A stretch of 64,000 bases of DNA from Clostridiales bacterium (GTDB lineage: Bacteria; Bacillota; Clostridia; Christensenellales; Aristaeellaceae): contig SFIM01000028.1 in the NCBI GenBank assembly GCA_004556155.1, positions 1 through 64,000 on the forward strand. The letters run 5' to 3'. Made by a program: the position numbers and the translations under genes. This document shows, one piece after another, positions 52,335 through 60,326 of this stretch. Positions within the stretch are counted from its first letter, which is position 1. Each line of letters opens with the position of its first letter. The notes beneath the pieces were generated by a model that saw only the letters and a program-made list of their open reading frames with translations, ran no database searches and was not told where the DNA came from.

Positions 52335-52864
52335 CGGCGATGATGGAAGAAATCCTGATCGAACCGACCGAGGAATGGCTGCCCGAGGCTGCGGCGTATA
52401 AGCGCGCCTTTGAGGCCGCAGGCGATTCCATGGACGGCACGGGCAGCCTGCGCCGTGCGCAGGATATGGCGCAGTGGCTGCAAACGTGCCGCGATTTCAA
52501 GCGCCGGGAGACCACTCCGCCGCAGCTGGTGCCCGCCACGCAGCTCATATATGTGCGCCCGGCGGATCATGCGCTGCTGGGCATGCTGCAGGTGCGGCAC
52601 GAGCTGAACGACTATCTGCGCCTGTACGCCGGGCATATCGGCTACAGCGTGCATCCGCTGCATCGCCGCCAGGGCGTGGCCACGCGCATGCTGGCCGCCG
52701 CGCTGCCCTATTGCCGCCAGCTGGGGCTGGAACGCGTGATGGTTACCTGCAATGTGGAAAACGAGGGCAGCCGCCGCACCATTTTGCACAACGGCGGCGT
52801 ATATGAGGGCGACAGCGTGGAGCCGGACGGCCAGCGCGTGCAGCGCTACTGGATTACGCTGTAA
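52331..52864 (+). CDS. GNAT-family N-acetyltransferase
   Basis: A 177-residue acetyltransferase. The acetyl-CoA-binding motif A appears as IGYSVHPLHRRQGVATRMLA (about 105-124), followed by LGLERVMVTCNVENEGSRRT and a closing WITL strand. It resembles GNATs that acetylate small amines or antibiotics; the substrate is unknown. Start options are 52331 (ATGA-coupled with the DUF3783 gene) and 52340 (nine bases after GAGAGG). It is complete, unlike the two GNAT fragments elsewhere in the window. Confidence 0.86.
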   Translation: MTAMMEEILIEPTEEWLPEAAAYKRAFEAAGDSMDGTGSLRRAQDMAQWLQTCRDFKRRETTPPQLVPATQLIYVRPADHALLGMLQVRHELNDYLRLYAGHIGYSVHPLHRRQGVATRMLAAALPYCRQLGLERVMVTCNVENEGSRRTILHNGGVYEGDSVEPDGQRVQRYWITL

Positions 52865-52874
52865 GCGGCGATTT

Positions 52875-53237
52875 TTAGTGATAGCTCAGCCAAAGCAGGC
52901 GATTGACCTTGCGGACATTAAAATCCTTCGTGCTGTTGAACCAGGAGTCCGTGCCCTCTCCAAAGCCCGAGGTTCGAGCGCTGCCGTCTTCATTAATCCA
53001 GAGCCGTTCAGGATAGCCGTTAATTTCAAGGCGAATCCATACGCAATCGTTATTTGCGCCGACCGTTCCGCCCCTGACAACGACCGACGAGGGCTTTTGA
53101 TAATAATAGCGGCTGATGTACTTTTTTGTCAGCCGGTATGCGGCGGCGTCTTTTCCATATGGTATAAAAAGGAAAAACAACGCTGCAACCAGAACGACGC
53201 TGACGATGATGATCCACTTTTTCCCAGTTTGCTGCAT
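52875..53237 (-). CDS. Membrane-anchored hypothetical protein
   Basis: A 120-residue protein with one N-terminal membrane segment (KKWIIIVSVVLVAALFFLFI) and an outward-facing domain of about 90 residues (YRLTKKYISRYYYQKPSSVV...NDCVWIRLEING). I do not recognise the family. Codon use is more AT-rich than the neighbours. The ribosome site GGAGGCGCGG is strong. It is convergent with the GNAT gene. Confidence 0.65.
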   Translation of the reverse strand: MQQTGKKWIIIVSVVLVAALFFLFIPYGKDAAAYRLTKKYISRYYYQKPSSVVVRGGTVGANNDCVWIRLEINGYPERLWINEDGSARTSGFGEGTDSWFNSTKDFNVRKVNRLLWLSYH

Positions 53238-53277
53238 TTACCGCGCCTCCTATCTGTTTGGACGTTTTGGGTTTCAG

Positions 53278-53321
53278 CAAGAAGCAGCCCCTCTCTTCAG
53301 CAATGAAAAGAAGGGCTGCTT
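53278..53321 (-). terminator. Hairpin terminator after the DUF4190-like gene
   Basis: AGAAGCAGCCCTTCTTTT / AAGAGAGGGGCTGCTTCT (minus-strand reading, one bulge) with an 8-base loop, just past the stop. The T run is weak. Confidence 0.6.
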
Positions 53322-53325
53322 CTCA

Positions 53326-53607
53326 TCAGGACATGGCGATGACAAGCATCACCCAGCACCACAGCGCGCCAATGACGCCAAGAATGATTCCCGCTGTGCC
53401 TAGGCCGCTCTTTTGCCCGTTATTCTCCGCCTGCGATCTGCCGACAGCGGACAGCGCGACGCCGACCAGACCCGTCAGTCCCCACAAGCCCAGGAACAGC
53501 GACCCCAGCGAAACGACAAAGCCGGCAATGCATAAACCGTTCGTTTTCCCTTCTATTTGCCTCTCCTTTCTTTTTGCTGACGCAATGGTGATATTGTCAT
53601 GCAACAT
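53326..53607 (-). CDS. Small DUF4190-like membrane protein
   Basis: A 93-residue protein with two hydrophobic segments (GLCIAGFVVSLGSLFLGLWG; GTAGIILGVIGALWCWVMLV) separated by a polar loop (RSQAENNGQKSGLG), the DUF4190 pattern. Function unknown. The only in-frame ATG (53607) has no ribosome site, while a good AAAGGAGAGG lies inside the frame just before KTNGLC, so the true start may be a non-standard codon or the N-terminus may be shorter. The ATG overlaps a palindrome at 53607-53627. Confidence 0.6.
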   Translation of the reverse strand: MLHDNITIASAKRKERQIEGKTNGLCIAGFVVSLGSLFLGLWGLTGLVGVALSAVGRSQAENNGQKSGLGTAGIILGVIGALWCWVMLVIAMS

Positions 53608-53627
53608 ACAATATAATATATATTGTA
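53607..53627. promoter_or_regulatory. AT-rich palindrome between the DUF4190-like and RHH genes
   Basis: A perfect inverted repeat with 9-bp arms, TACAATATA-ATA-TATATTGTA, in the divergent gap. A ribbon-helix-helix protein is encoded next to it, so this is a candidate operator. TATAAT boxes lie on both sides. Confidence 0.6.
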
Positions 53628-53696
53628 GTTAAAATTATAATATATATTTCCATCATTTGTCAAGCTATAATTTCCCTGATTTTAAGGGGTGATGGG

Positions 53697-53888
53697 ATGA
53701 AGCGTGAAATTCTGATCAGCAGGAAAAAAGGCGAGGACGGCCATAAGATTGTTTCCGTGCGCATGCGGGATGAAACGCTCGCCCGCCTGGACGATCTGTC
53801 CGCGCAGACAAACCGCTCCCGCAATGAGCTGATTAATCTGCTGCTGGAGGAAGCGCTCCAGAATGTTACGGTCATTGACGAGGATTGA
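53697..53888 (+). CDS. Ribbon-helix-helix (CopG/Arc-type) DNA-binding protein
   Basis: A 63-residue protein. The RHH fold is seen as strand KIVSVRMRDETL, helix ARLDDLSAQTNRSR and helix NELINLLLEEALQNV (residues about 17-58). Such proteins bind DNA as dimers and often control themselves, plasmid copy number or toxin-antitoxin pairs. No toxin partner is adjacent: the nearest gene is a divergent small membrane protein. The start follows AAGGGGTG. The GC hairpin CCCCGCC / GGCGGGG (about 53907-53935) lies downstream. Confidence 0.78.
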   Translation: MKREILISRKKGEDGHKIVSVRMRDETLARLDDLSAQTNRSRNELINLLLEEALQNVTVIDED

Positions 53889-54117
53889 AGCATATGGCAG
53901 GGAACGCCCCGCCTTCTGATTAAAAAAGGCGGGGTACGGCATTGTCGTTTATGAGCGCCGGTACAGGGGCTTTATCGCTTTATCAGCGCGCGGCATCATC
54001 GCCGCGATTTTTTGTAAACCGCCTTCCCGGCAAAAAGGAAAACGGCCTGCGCCGTCGAATCTGTTCAGAAAGCCGCGCATTCGCGCCCTGATTACAGAAG
54101 GATTTGGAGGGCTTATT

Positions 54118-55143
54118 ATGGCGAACGTTACCCTGGGCCGCACAGGCATTGTTGTGGAGCAAAACGGCTTCGGCGCGCTGCCCATTCAGCGCGTGGGCTT
54201 TGAGGAGGCGGGCAAGCTGCTCAATCGCGCGCTGGACGGCGGCATGAACCTGATTGACACCGCCCGCGCCTACAGCGACAGCGAGGAGAAGATTGGCCGC
54301 GCCATCGCGCACCGCCGCCGGGAATACACCCTGGCCACCAAGACGGGCGCGACCACGCCCGAGGGCTTCCGCCACGATCTGGATACCTCCCTGCGCCTGC
54401 TTAAGACCGATCATATCGATATTTATCAGTTCCACTGCGCCGGGCAGTGCTATCGCCCGGGCGACGGAACGGGCATATACGAGTGCATGCTGGAGGCCAA
54501 GCGGCAGGGCAAGATCCTGCACATTGCGGCCACGGCGCACAAGATCGGCATAGCCGAGGAGATGGTGGACAGCGGCCTGTACGAGTGCATGCAGTTTCCC
54601 TTCAGCTATCTGGCGGGCGAGCGCGATATCGCGCTGGTGGAGCGCTGCAAGCGGCAGGATGTGGGCTTTATCGCCATGAAGGGGCTGTCGGGCGGGCTGA
54701 TCAACAATTCCCGCGCGGCCTGCGCCTTCATTGCCCAGTATGCCAACGTGGCGGCCATCTGGGGCGTGCAGCGCGATTGGGAGCTGGAGGAGTTTTTGAG
54801 CTATATCAGCAATCCGCCCGCCATGACGGCGGATATCCGCGCGCTGATCGATCATGACCGGCAGGAGCTGTCGGGCGATTTTTGCCGCGGCTGCGGCTAC
54901 TGCATGCCCTGCCCGCAGGGAATACAGATTAACAACTGCGCGCGCATGAGCCAGATGATCCGCCGCGCGCCCTCCGCCGACTGGCTGACCCCCGAATGGC
55001 AGGAGCGCATGCTGCGCATTGAAAGCTGCCTGCGCTGTGGCAAGTGCATGAAACACTGCCCCTATGGGCTGAAGATTCCCGATCTATTGCAAAAGAACCT
55101 GGCCGATTACAAGCGGATCCTCGCCGGCGAAGAAAAGGTGTAA
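54118..55143 (+). CDS. Aldo/keto reductase with C-terminal ferredoxin-type Fe-S motifs
   Basis: A 341-residue protein. Residues 1-250 form an AKR barrel (LGRTGIVVEQNGFGALPIQR; NLIDTARAYSDSEEKIGRAI; TLATKTGA; HIDIYQFHCAG). The C-terminal CRGCGYCMPCPQGI and CLRCGKCMKHCPYG bind two [4Fe-4S] clusters. This arrangement is common in anaerobes, where ferredoxin-linked reduction is proposed. The substrate is unknown. The ribosome site is TTGGAGG. A repeat element starts 23 bases after the stop. Confidence 0.9.
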   Translation: MANVTLGRTGIVVEQNGFGALPIQRVGFEEAGKLLNRALDGGMNLIDTARAYSDSEEKIGRAIAHRRREYTLATKTGATTPEGFRHDLDTSLRLLKTDHIDIYQFHCAGQCYRPGDGTGIYECMLEAKRQGKILHIAATAHKIGIAEEMVDSGLYECMQFPFSYLAGERDIALVERCKRQDVGFIAMKGLSGGLINNSRAACAFIAQYANVAAIWGVQRDWELEEFLSYISNPPAMTADIRALIDHDRQELSGDFCRGCGYCMPCPQGIQINNCARMSQMIRRAPSADWLTPEWQERMLRIESCLRCGKCMKHCPYGLKIPDLLQKNLADYKRILAGEEKV

Positions 55144-55165
55144 CGGGGGATGGGGGTACGAGGGA

Positions 55166-55450
55166 ACGTTACTTTCTTCAGTCATAGCGCCGCCGCAGGC
55201 GGCTGAGGGCGCGCAATTTTGCAAATTGCCGCCCGAAACCCGCGCTTGCCGTAAGGCAGTAGCGCCTGTGTGTGACGTAAAAGTCGATTGAATAAAACTG
55301 GGAGTGGCCCTTGCCACCTGCCGCCCCACCCCGTGGCAGGGAAAATTCTCGTGTCCGGATCAGCGCAAGCGCCATCCGTCCCCTTGAATATTTCCCCTTG
55401 GGCGTGCTGCGCACGCCCTGCGCTGATCTGCGATCAGCGTGCCACGGGGA
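55166..55450. repeat. Modular palindromic element, copy 10 (right half missing)
   Basis: Starts ACGTTACTTTCTTCAGTCAT with the E module, which ends in a deletion joining GCAGTAGCG to CCTGTGTGTGACGT. AAAAGTCGATTGAATAAAAC, GTGGCAGGGAAAATTCTCG, GGCGCAAGCGCC-like hairpin (CAGCGCAAGCGCC) and GTGCCACGGGG follow, and it ends there. The mirrored right half is absent. The remaining gap to 55546 has no recognisable feature. Confidence 0.82.
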
Positions 55451-55544
55451 CGTGGCTGCGTGCATTCGTCTTGCACAGTGATTGACGACAGTTGGGCAAG
55501 ATATGCAGCTCTGCGCTTCTCATATTTTTCTAAAAATACAAAAC

Positions 55545-55582
55545 CCCCCATCCACCACAGGTGATGGATGGGGGGGCAGTTT
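55545..55582 (-). terminator. Terminator of apbE
   Basis: Stem CCCCCCATCCA / TGGATGGGGGG with a short loop. On the minus strand it is followed by TTTTGTATTTTT, 60 bases past the apbE stop. Confidence 0.82.
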
Positions 55583-55643
55583 GTCAAAAAAAAGCACCGG
55601 TCTTTTTGTAGTCCGCTGTCAAGAAATGTGGCAGAGATGATTT

Positions 55644-56828
55644 TCATCGCTGAGGCAATGATTTTAAATGGTAAGCGTCGTCCGCCATGAAAAGCGTTTC
55701 TTCAGGCAGATTGGTGTACACATTCAGCGTCTGTCCATCCTCCTGGCAGACAATCACTGTCTGCACTTCGGAATGCGTCGCCATAAATGCTCTTGCGCCG
55801 TCCTTTCCCATAACGCACAGCGCAGTGGTCATCGCGTCGTCATAAGCAGCGCCTTCGCCCAATATTGTGGCTGAAATCACGCCCTGCTGCATGCCGTTTT
55901 CATCAGGGCGGTTGATGGGCCAGCCCGTGCGAGGATCAATCAGATGGCAGTAGCGCACGCCGGAAATCACATAGGCATGGCGCGAATCGCTGCTGGAGGA
56001 CAGGGATACGTTCGATGCTCTCAGTGAAGCATAACAAGCTTCTTTGCCCAAGCCGGGTCGGGGTTTTCCCAACTCGATCCGATAGCAGCCGTCCTCTGCG
56101 GCGCTTTGCAAAAAGGTGATGGAGCTTTCTCCGCATATAAACACGCCGCGTTCAATGCCATGATTCTTAAGCAGCGTTCGCACACAGTCGCAGGCATAGC
56201 CCTTGGCGATGCCGCCCAGATCCAGCATGGCCTGATAGGTTACGCCATCCACAGTAACCGGCGGAATATCCTTGCGCAGGAAGAACTGCCCGTCGCGTTC
56301 CGTCAGCGTCACGCTGCGCAGCTGCACCAGCTGGCGAAGCGCTTCTATATATTTTTCCTCCGGCAGCGGTAAAAGCCCGTTCACATATGCGCGATCATAG
56401 GGCATGGATAGGGTATATACCTGCTCGTTAAAACGCGGCGAAAAGCCCCACAGATCAATCAGCGGATAAACCGTTGGGTCGTATAGACCGTCTGTCTGTT
56501 CATGTATCAGCATGGCGATCTTCAGCATGGCTGCCGTATCGCTGCTGACAGCCGTTTCCTCGCCGAACTGAAGGGTGTTAAACCTTGCCACATCGGAGGA
56601 TGCGTCCGATACGGACACCGCCTGCTCGATGCGCGCAAGCGTGGCCTTTACCTCTTGCCAAATTGTCTGGCCATCCACGTTATTCTCCGGATAGATGGTC
56701 AGCATGCATACGGTGGAAAAATAGTCCATGGTCTGGCGCCGAAAGGCTTTCCCCTCCGCCTGCGCATGAACGCTCAGCAAGATCACCGCCATCCACAGCA
56801 GCGTCCACCGCCGCAGTACTCGTCTCAT
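55644..56828 (-). CDS. apbE: FAD:protein FMN transferase (ApbE), exported
   Basis: A 394-residue ApbE. The N-terminal export signal (RRWTLLWMAVILLSVHAQAE) places it outside the membrane. ApbE motifs are DLGGIAKGYACD, GVFICGESSITFLQ and AYDDAMTTALCVMG (metal-binding Asp). It transfers FMN from FAD to a Thr/Ser of target proteins. The start at 56828 has GGAGG eight bases upstream. It is divergent from a secreted protein carrying an FMN-binding domain with the acceptor motif, its likely substrate. Codon use is slightly more AT-rich than the core genes. Confidence 0.92.
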   Translation of the reverse strand: MRRVLRRWTLLWMAVILLSVHAQAEGKAFRRQTMDYFSTVCMLTIYPENNVDGQTIWQEVKATLARIEQAVSVSDASSDVARFNTLQFGEETAVSSDTAAMLKIAMLIHEQTDGLYDPTVYPLIDLWGFSPRFNEQVYTLSMPYDRAYVNGLLPLPEEKYIEALRQLVQLRSVTLTERDGQFFLRKDIPPVTVDGVTYQAMLDLGGIAKGYACDCVRTLLKNHGIERGVFICGESSITFLQSAAEDGCYRIELGKPRPGLGKEACYASLRASNVSLSSSSDSRHAYVISGVRYCHLIDPRTGWPINRPDENGMQQGVISATILGEGAAYDDAMTTALCVMGKDGARAFMATHSEVQTVIVCQEDGQTLNVYTNLPEETLFMADDAYHLKSLPQR

Positions 56829-56901
56829 GCGCTCTACCTCCATGCTTTTTACCTAGTATTATTATAATGAAAAACCGCCGTTTTTGCAAGCCTCGCAGCG
56901 A

Positions 56902-56930
56902 TTGACAAGCGCATAACAAGGTGCTATACT
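56902..56930 (+). promoter_or_regulatory. Promoter of the flavinylated nitroreductase-like gene
   Basis: TTGACA (56902-56907) and TATACT (56925-56930), spacer 17 bases, 50 bases before the start codon. Confidence 0.88.
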
Positions 56931-56979
56931 TCTGCTGTATGCGGAAGCAAAAGCTTCTGAAAACAAAGGAGGAAAACCC

Positions 56980-58104
56980 ATGAAGAAATTCCTGCGTGTA
57001 CTGTCTGTGCTGCTGGTTCTGGTCATGCTGCCCGTGTGCGGCCTGGCTGAGGACACGTCTTTCAACTCGGAGGATTTCATCGACTGGTTCAATGAAAGCT
57101 ACGGCTGGATGACCGTTGCCAACGGCCACTGGTCCAGCGATCCGGCGGATCAGGTAACGGACGAGCAGCTGGAGAAAATCTTCAGCATGGCCACCAAACA
57201 GCAGAACGCTGTGCACTGGACCCCCTACTATTTCATCGTTGTGAAGGATGTTGACGAGCAGCGCGGCCTGATCGGCAACTACTGGGGCCCGGCTGAGGAC
57301 ATGGCTACCGAAGGCACCGTGACTATCATCGTCATGGCGGATCAGATTCTGACCCAGGAGCAGGGCCATGTAACCCCCTACGCAGGCAACTATATGCCCA
57401 CCACCTTCGCCTATTATGACTCCGGCCTGACTTGCGGCATGCTGGGCGTGGCCGCCGCTTCCCTGGGCTACAAGACCCACTATTTCGGCTCCATCAACGG
57501 CGAATATGCGCCCAAGGATCTGGCGGATGGCAAGTATCAGTCCATGAGCCGCTATATCAAGGACGAATATCAGCGCACCTGGGGCTTCCGCAGCGCCTAT
57601 GGCTCTGACGAAAGCGAAGCCACCAAGTATCCCGTGTCCGGCAACTGCGTGTTCGTATGCGCCATCGTGCTGGGCAAGGAAAAGGCTGACGAAACCGTGG
57701 AGACCTGGGGCACCAACCATGCTCGTCCTCACAACTGGGTAATTTGGGACGGCGTTCCTAACACCGAGCCCTCCCCCGCTGCCTCTCCTGTGACTGACAC
57801 TGCTGCGGACGCTGAGAAAGTGGAAGAAGTGACCGTCGAGCTGGCCGAAAACCAGTATCTGGGCACAGGCACCGGTATTGGCGGCGACGTACTTGTGCGC
57901 GTAACCATGGACGGTGATAAGATCGCCAACGTGGAAGTAGTTGCGCAGAACGAAACCGAAGGTATTGGCGACAAGGCTATCGAAGCCATTCCCGCCGCTA
58001 TCGTGGCTGCCAACAGCGCGGATGTGGATGTTGTTGCCAGCGCCACCGTCACCAGCAAAGCTATCATCGCGGCTGTAAAGGACGCGCTGAGCCAGGTAAA
58101 GTAA
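56980..58104 (+). CDS. Secreted nitroreductase-like protein fused to an FMN_bind domain (flavinylation target)
   Basis: A 374-residue exported protein. Signal peptide about 1-23 (MKKFLRVLSVLLVLVMLPVC). A nitroreductase-like domain spans about 25-255 (WTPYYFIVVKDVDEQRGLIG; TCGMLGVAAASLGYKTHYFG). A Pro/Ala linker leads to an FMN_bind domain (about 285-374) with GGDVLVRVTMDGDKIANVEV and the acceptor motif VASATVTS, where Thr356 is the expected covalent FMN site. ApbE is encoded divergently. It probably handles electrons outside the cell. The ribosome site is AAAGGAGGA. Confidence 0.88.
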   Translation: MKKFLRVLSVLLVLVMLPVCGLAEDTSFNSEDFIDWFNESYGWMTVANGHWSSDPADQVTDEQLEKIFSMATKQQNAVHWTPYYFIVVKDVDEQRGLIGNYWGPAEDMATEGTVTIIVMADQILTQEQGHVTPYAGNYMPTTFAYYDSGLTCGMLGVAAASLGYKTHYFGSINGEYAPKDLADGKYQSMSRYIKDEYQRTWGFRSAYGSDESEATKYPVSGNCVFVCAIVLGKEKADETVETWGTNHARPHNWVIWDGVPNTEPSPAASPVTDTAADAEKVEEVTVELAENQYLGTGTGIGGDVLVRVTMDGDKIANVEVVAQNETEGIGDKAIEAIPAAIVAANSADVDVVASATVTSKAIIAAVKDALSQVK

Positions 58105-58126
58105 TCCTGCACCAACCATTTTAACT

Positions 58127-58167
58127 AAAAAGCTGGAAGGCGATATTTTCGCCTCCCGGCTTTTTTG
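58127..58167. terminator. Bidirectional terminator (nitroreductase-like gene / cysK)
   Basis: Stem AAAAAGCTGGAAGGCG / CGCCTCCCGGCTTTTTT with a short loop; T runs lie on both strands. It ends both convergent units. Confidence 0.88.
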
Positions 58168-58171
58168 CTAT

Positions 58172-59089
58172 TTACAAACAGCTCAGGTACCGTTCGCCCG
58201 TGTCGGGCAGGATGGCTACCACCGTCTTGCCGCGCATGGCGTCCTCGCGCAGCACGTCGGCCGCGGCGCTCACAGCAGCGCCCGAGGAAATGCCGCAGAA
58301 CACGCCCTCCGTTTCGGCCAGCAGGTGCATCATGGCAAAGGCCGCGTCGTTTTCCACCGTTTGTACGCGGGAAAGCAGGCTGCGATCCAGCACGGCGGGC
58401 ACGAAATTGGCGCCGATGCCCTGAATCTTATGCGGCCCGGCGTGACCCTGGGAGAGAAGCGGCGAGGAGGCAGGCTCCACCGCGATGAGCTGCACATCGG
58501 GCTTGCGCTCACGCAGATAGCGGCCGATGCCCGTGATGGTGCCGCCCGTGCCCACGCCCGCCACCAGCGCGTCCACATGGCCTTCCGTCTGCGCCCAGAT
58601 TTCGGGGCCGGTGGTCAGGTAGTGCGCGTTGGCGTTTTCAGGGTTGTCAAACTGCGAGGGGATAAAGGCGTTTTCGTTTTCGCGCGCCAGCGCCTCGGCC
58701 CTTTCCACCGCGCCGCGCATGCCGGCCGAGCCGGGGGTGAGCACCACCTGCGCGCCATAGGCGCGCATCAGCTTGATGCGCTCGATGCTGGCCGTTTCAG
58801 GCACCACGATGATGGCGCGGTAGCCGCGCGCCGCGCACAGCATGCACAGGCCGATGCCCGTGTTGCCGCTGGTGGGCTCGATGATCAGCGCGCCCGGGCC
58901 GATGCGGCCCGCCTGCTCCGCCGCGCGCAGCATTTGCAGGGCGGCACGATCCTTGATGCTGCCGCCGGGATTGAAATATTCCAGCTTGGCCAGCAGCTGC
59001 CCATGCAGCCCCAGCCGCTGCTCCAGGCGCGTCAGGCGCATCAGGGGCGTATTGCCAATCAGCTGATCGATGCTGGTTGCGATGTTCAT
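58172..59089 (-). CDS. cysK: Cysteine synthase (O-acetylserine sulfhydrylase)
   Basis: A 305-residue PLP enzyme that makes cysteine from O-acetylserine and sulfide. Lys46 in NPGGSIKDRAA binds PLP, PTSGNTGIGLCM forms the substrate loop, and VAGVGTGGTITGIGRYLRER holds the phosphate site. The length is typical of CysK. It starts 22 bases after the SH3 protein gene, so they probably share a transcript. No T-box or SAM riboswitch fits in the gap. Confidence 0.95.
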   Translation of the reverse strand: MNIATSIDQLIGNTPLMRLTRLEQRLGLHGQLLAKLEYFNPGGSIKDRAALQMLRAAEQAGRIGPGALIIEPTSGNTGIGLCMLCAARGYRAIIVVPETASIERIKLMRAYGAQVVLTPGSAGMRGAVERAEALARENENAFIPSQFDNPENANAHYLTTGPEIWAQTEGHVDALVAGVGTGGTITGIGRYLRERKPDVQLIAVEPASSPLLSQGHAGPHKIQGIGANFVPAVLDRSLLSRVQTVENDAAFAMMHLLAETEGVFCGISSGAAVSAAADVLREDAMRGKTVVAILPDTGERYLSCL

Positions 59090-59111
59090 CGTTTATGCCT
59101 TCTTCCTTATA

Positions 59112-59813
59112 TCAGCCCTGGGACAGGTCGTTGAGATCGACGAAGGCGATTACCTTGCCGTAGCGGATGGCGGCAAAGCCATCCTGGGTATAGAACACAT
59201 CCACCACCTCGCCCGCGCGCAGGGTGGCCACCTTGCCGTAGCGGGTGCTGGCGTAGCCGTACACCTTGGCGTTGTTGGTGCTGACGGTGTACTGCGTGTA
59301 GGCGCCGTTGACCAGGTAGGCGATATCCTCCTCCACCCAGTAGCGGTTGCTGTCCATGGGCAGGTAGCACACGGCGTTGCGGAAGGATACGATGTAGTAG
59401 TTGCCGGTGGTGGCGATGACGGTGAAGCGCTGATAGCTGCTCACCGTGCCCACGCGCTTATCGGTGTTGTAGGGCGCGGCGTAGGCATAGATGCCGTTGG
59501 CGTTGCGCAGCACGATGTGCGTGGGGTTTTCCACCACATAGTAGCTCATTACATAGCCGTAATCATAGCTGCCGTTGTCGTTGGGCACGGCCACATAGAA
59601 CCAGTTGCCCTCCCGGCTGAGGATATAGAATTCCTCGCCGTTTTTCACCTTGCGGGAGGAGCCGCTGGAGCTGCTGGCCTGGTTGTACAGGCTCACCTGC
59701 ATGGAGATGACCTCGCCCTTCCAGGAATCGGAAATAGCGCCGTCCGCGCGGGCGGTCAGCGACGCGCCAAGCAGCGTAATGAGCGCCAGGAGCAATGCCG
59801 TTAATTTTTTCAT
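59112..59813 (-). CDS. Secreted SH3-like repeat protein
   Basis: A 233-residue exported protein with a signal peptide (about 1-23, MKKLTALLLALITLLGASLT). Three SH3-like segments of about 65 residues follow (QVSLYNQASSSSGSSRKVKN...; IYAYAAPYNTDKRVGTVSSY...; AKVYGYASTRYGKVATLRAG...). Such domains usually contact the cell wall. There is no catalytic domain. The ribosome site AAAGGAGGTTAACC is strong. It precedes cysK by 22 bases, a pairing with no obvious functional logic. Confidence 0.8.
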   Translation of the reverse strand: MKKLTALLLALITLLGASLTARADGAISDSWKGEVISMQVSLYNQASSSSGSSRKVKNGEEFYILSREGNWFYVAVPNDNGSYDYGYVMSYYVVENPTHIVLRNANGIYAYAAPYNTDKRVGTVSSYQRFTVIATTGNYYIVSFRNAVCYLPMDSNRYWVEEDIAYLVNGAYTQYTVSTNNAKVYGYASTRYGKVATLRAGEVVDVFYTQDGFAAIRYGKVIAFVDLNDLSQG

Positions 59814-59937
59814 AGGGGTTAACCTCCTTTACTCTCTTCGTCTATTATAACGCAAATGGGCGGCGTTTCCATCCCGAAACGCAAATTTTTTTGCTAATCG
59901 GTGGAAAAAACGAAGGGGCGAGGGGGGACGAGGGGTT

Positions 59938-60190
59938 ACGTTTCTTTCTTGAGTCAAGAAAGAAACAAAGAACCTGCGTGCGACGTGAAAGAAAGGTGGA
60001 TTTAAATTGGAAGGCGGCAGTGTTGTGTGCCCCCGTGGCAGGTGGCCAGGGCCACTCCCAGTTTTCATCCAATAGACTTTCACGTCACACACAGGTTCTT
60101 TGTTACTTTCCTTGTACGCCCCGCGCTACTGCCTTACGGCAAGCGCGGGTTTCGGGCGGCAATTTACAAAATTGCGCGCCCTCAGCCGCC
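59938..60190. repeat. Modular palindromic element, copy 11 (right end truncated)
   Basis: Starts ACGTTTCTTTCTTGAGTCAA with the full left hairpin, then GTGCGACGTGAAAGAAAGG, TTTAAATTGGAAGGCGGC, a shortened centre CCCCGTGGCAGGTGGCCAGG, the mirrored TTTCACGTCACACACAGG and the E module, which breaks off at GCCCTCAGCCGCC without the closing arm. It lies upstream of the sugar-kinase promoter. Bases 59814-59937 and 60191-60254 show no other feature. Confidence 0.84.
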
Positions 60191-60254
60191 CCTCGTCCTT
60201 GCGCCTCTTTCCCCCTCTCAGCCCGCTTTTTTTGCAAAATTCGCCGTTCGGTTA

Positions 60255-60282
60255 TTGACTTTTAATGCAATCATGTTATGAT
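60255..60282 (+). promoter_or_regulatory. Promoter of the PfkB-dehydrogenase-FGGY operon
   Basis: TTGACT (60255-60260) and TATGAT (60277-60282), spacer 16 bases. Confidence 0.78.
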
Positions 60283-60326
60283 ATTGGCAATGGTTGTTTC
60301 AATCATTATCGAAGCGAGGTGTTCTC

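Noticed and set aside
53697..53888. Toxin-antitoxin pair with the RHH protein as antitoxin
   Set aside because: No toxin-like gene is adjacent in the same operon; the next genes are a divergent membrane protein and a distant aldo/keto reductase.
59090..59111. Possible T-box or SAM riboswitch upstream of cysK
   Set aside because: Only 22 bases separate cysK from the preceding gene.
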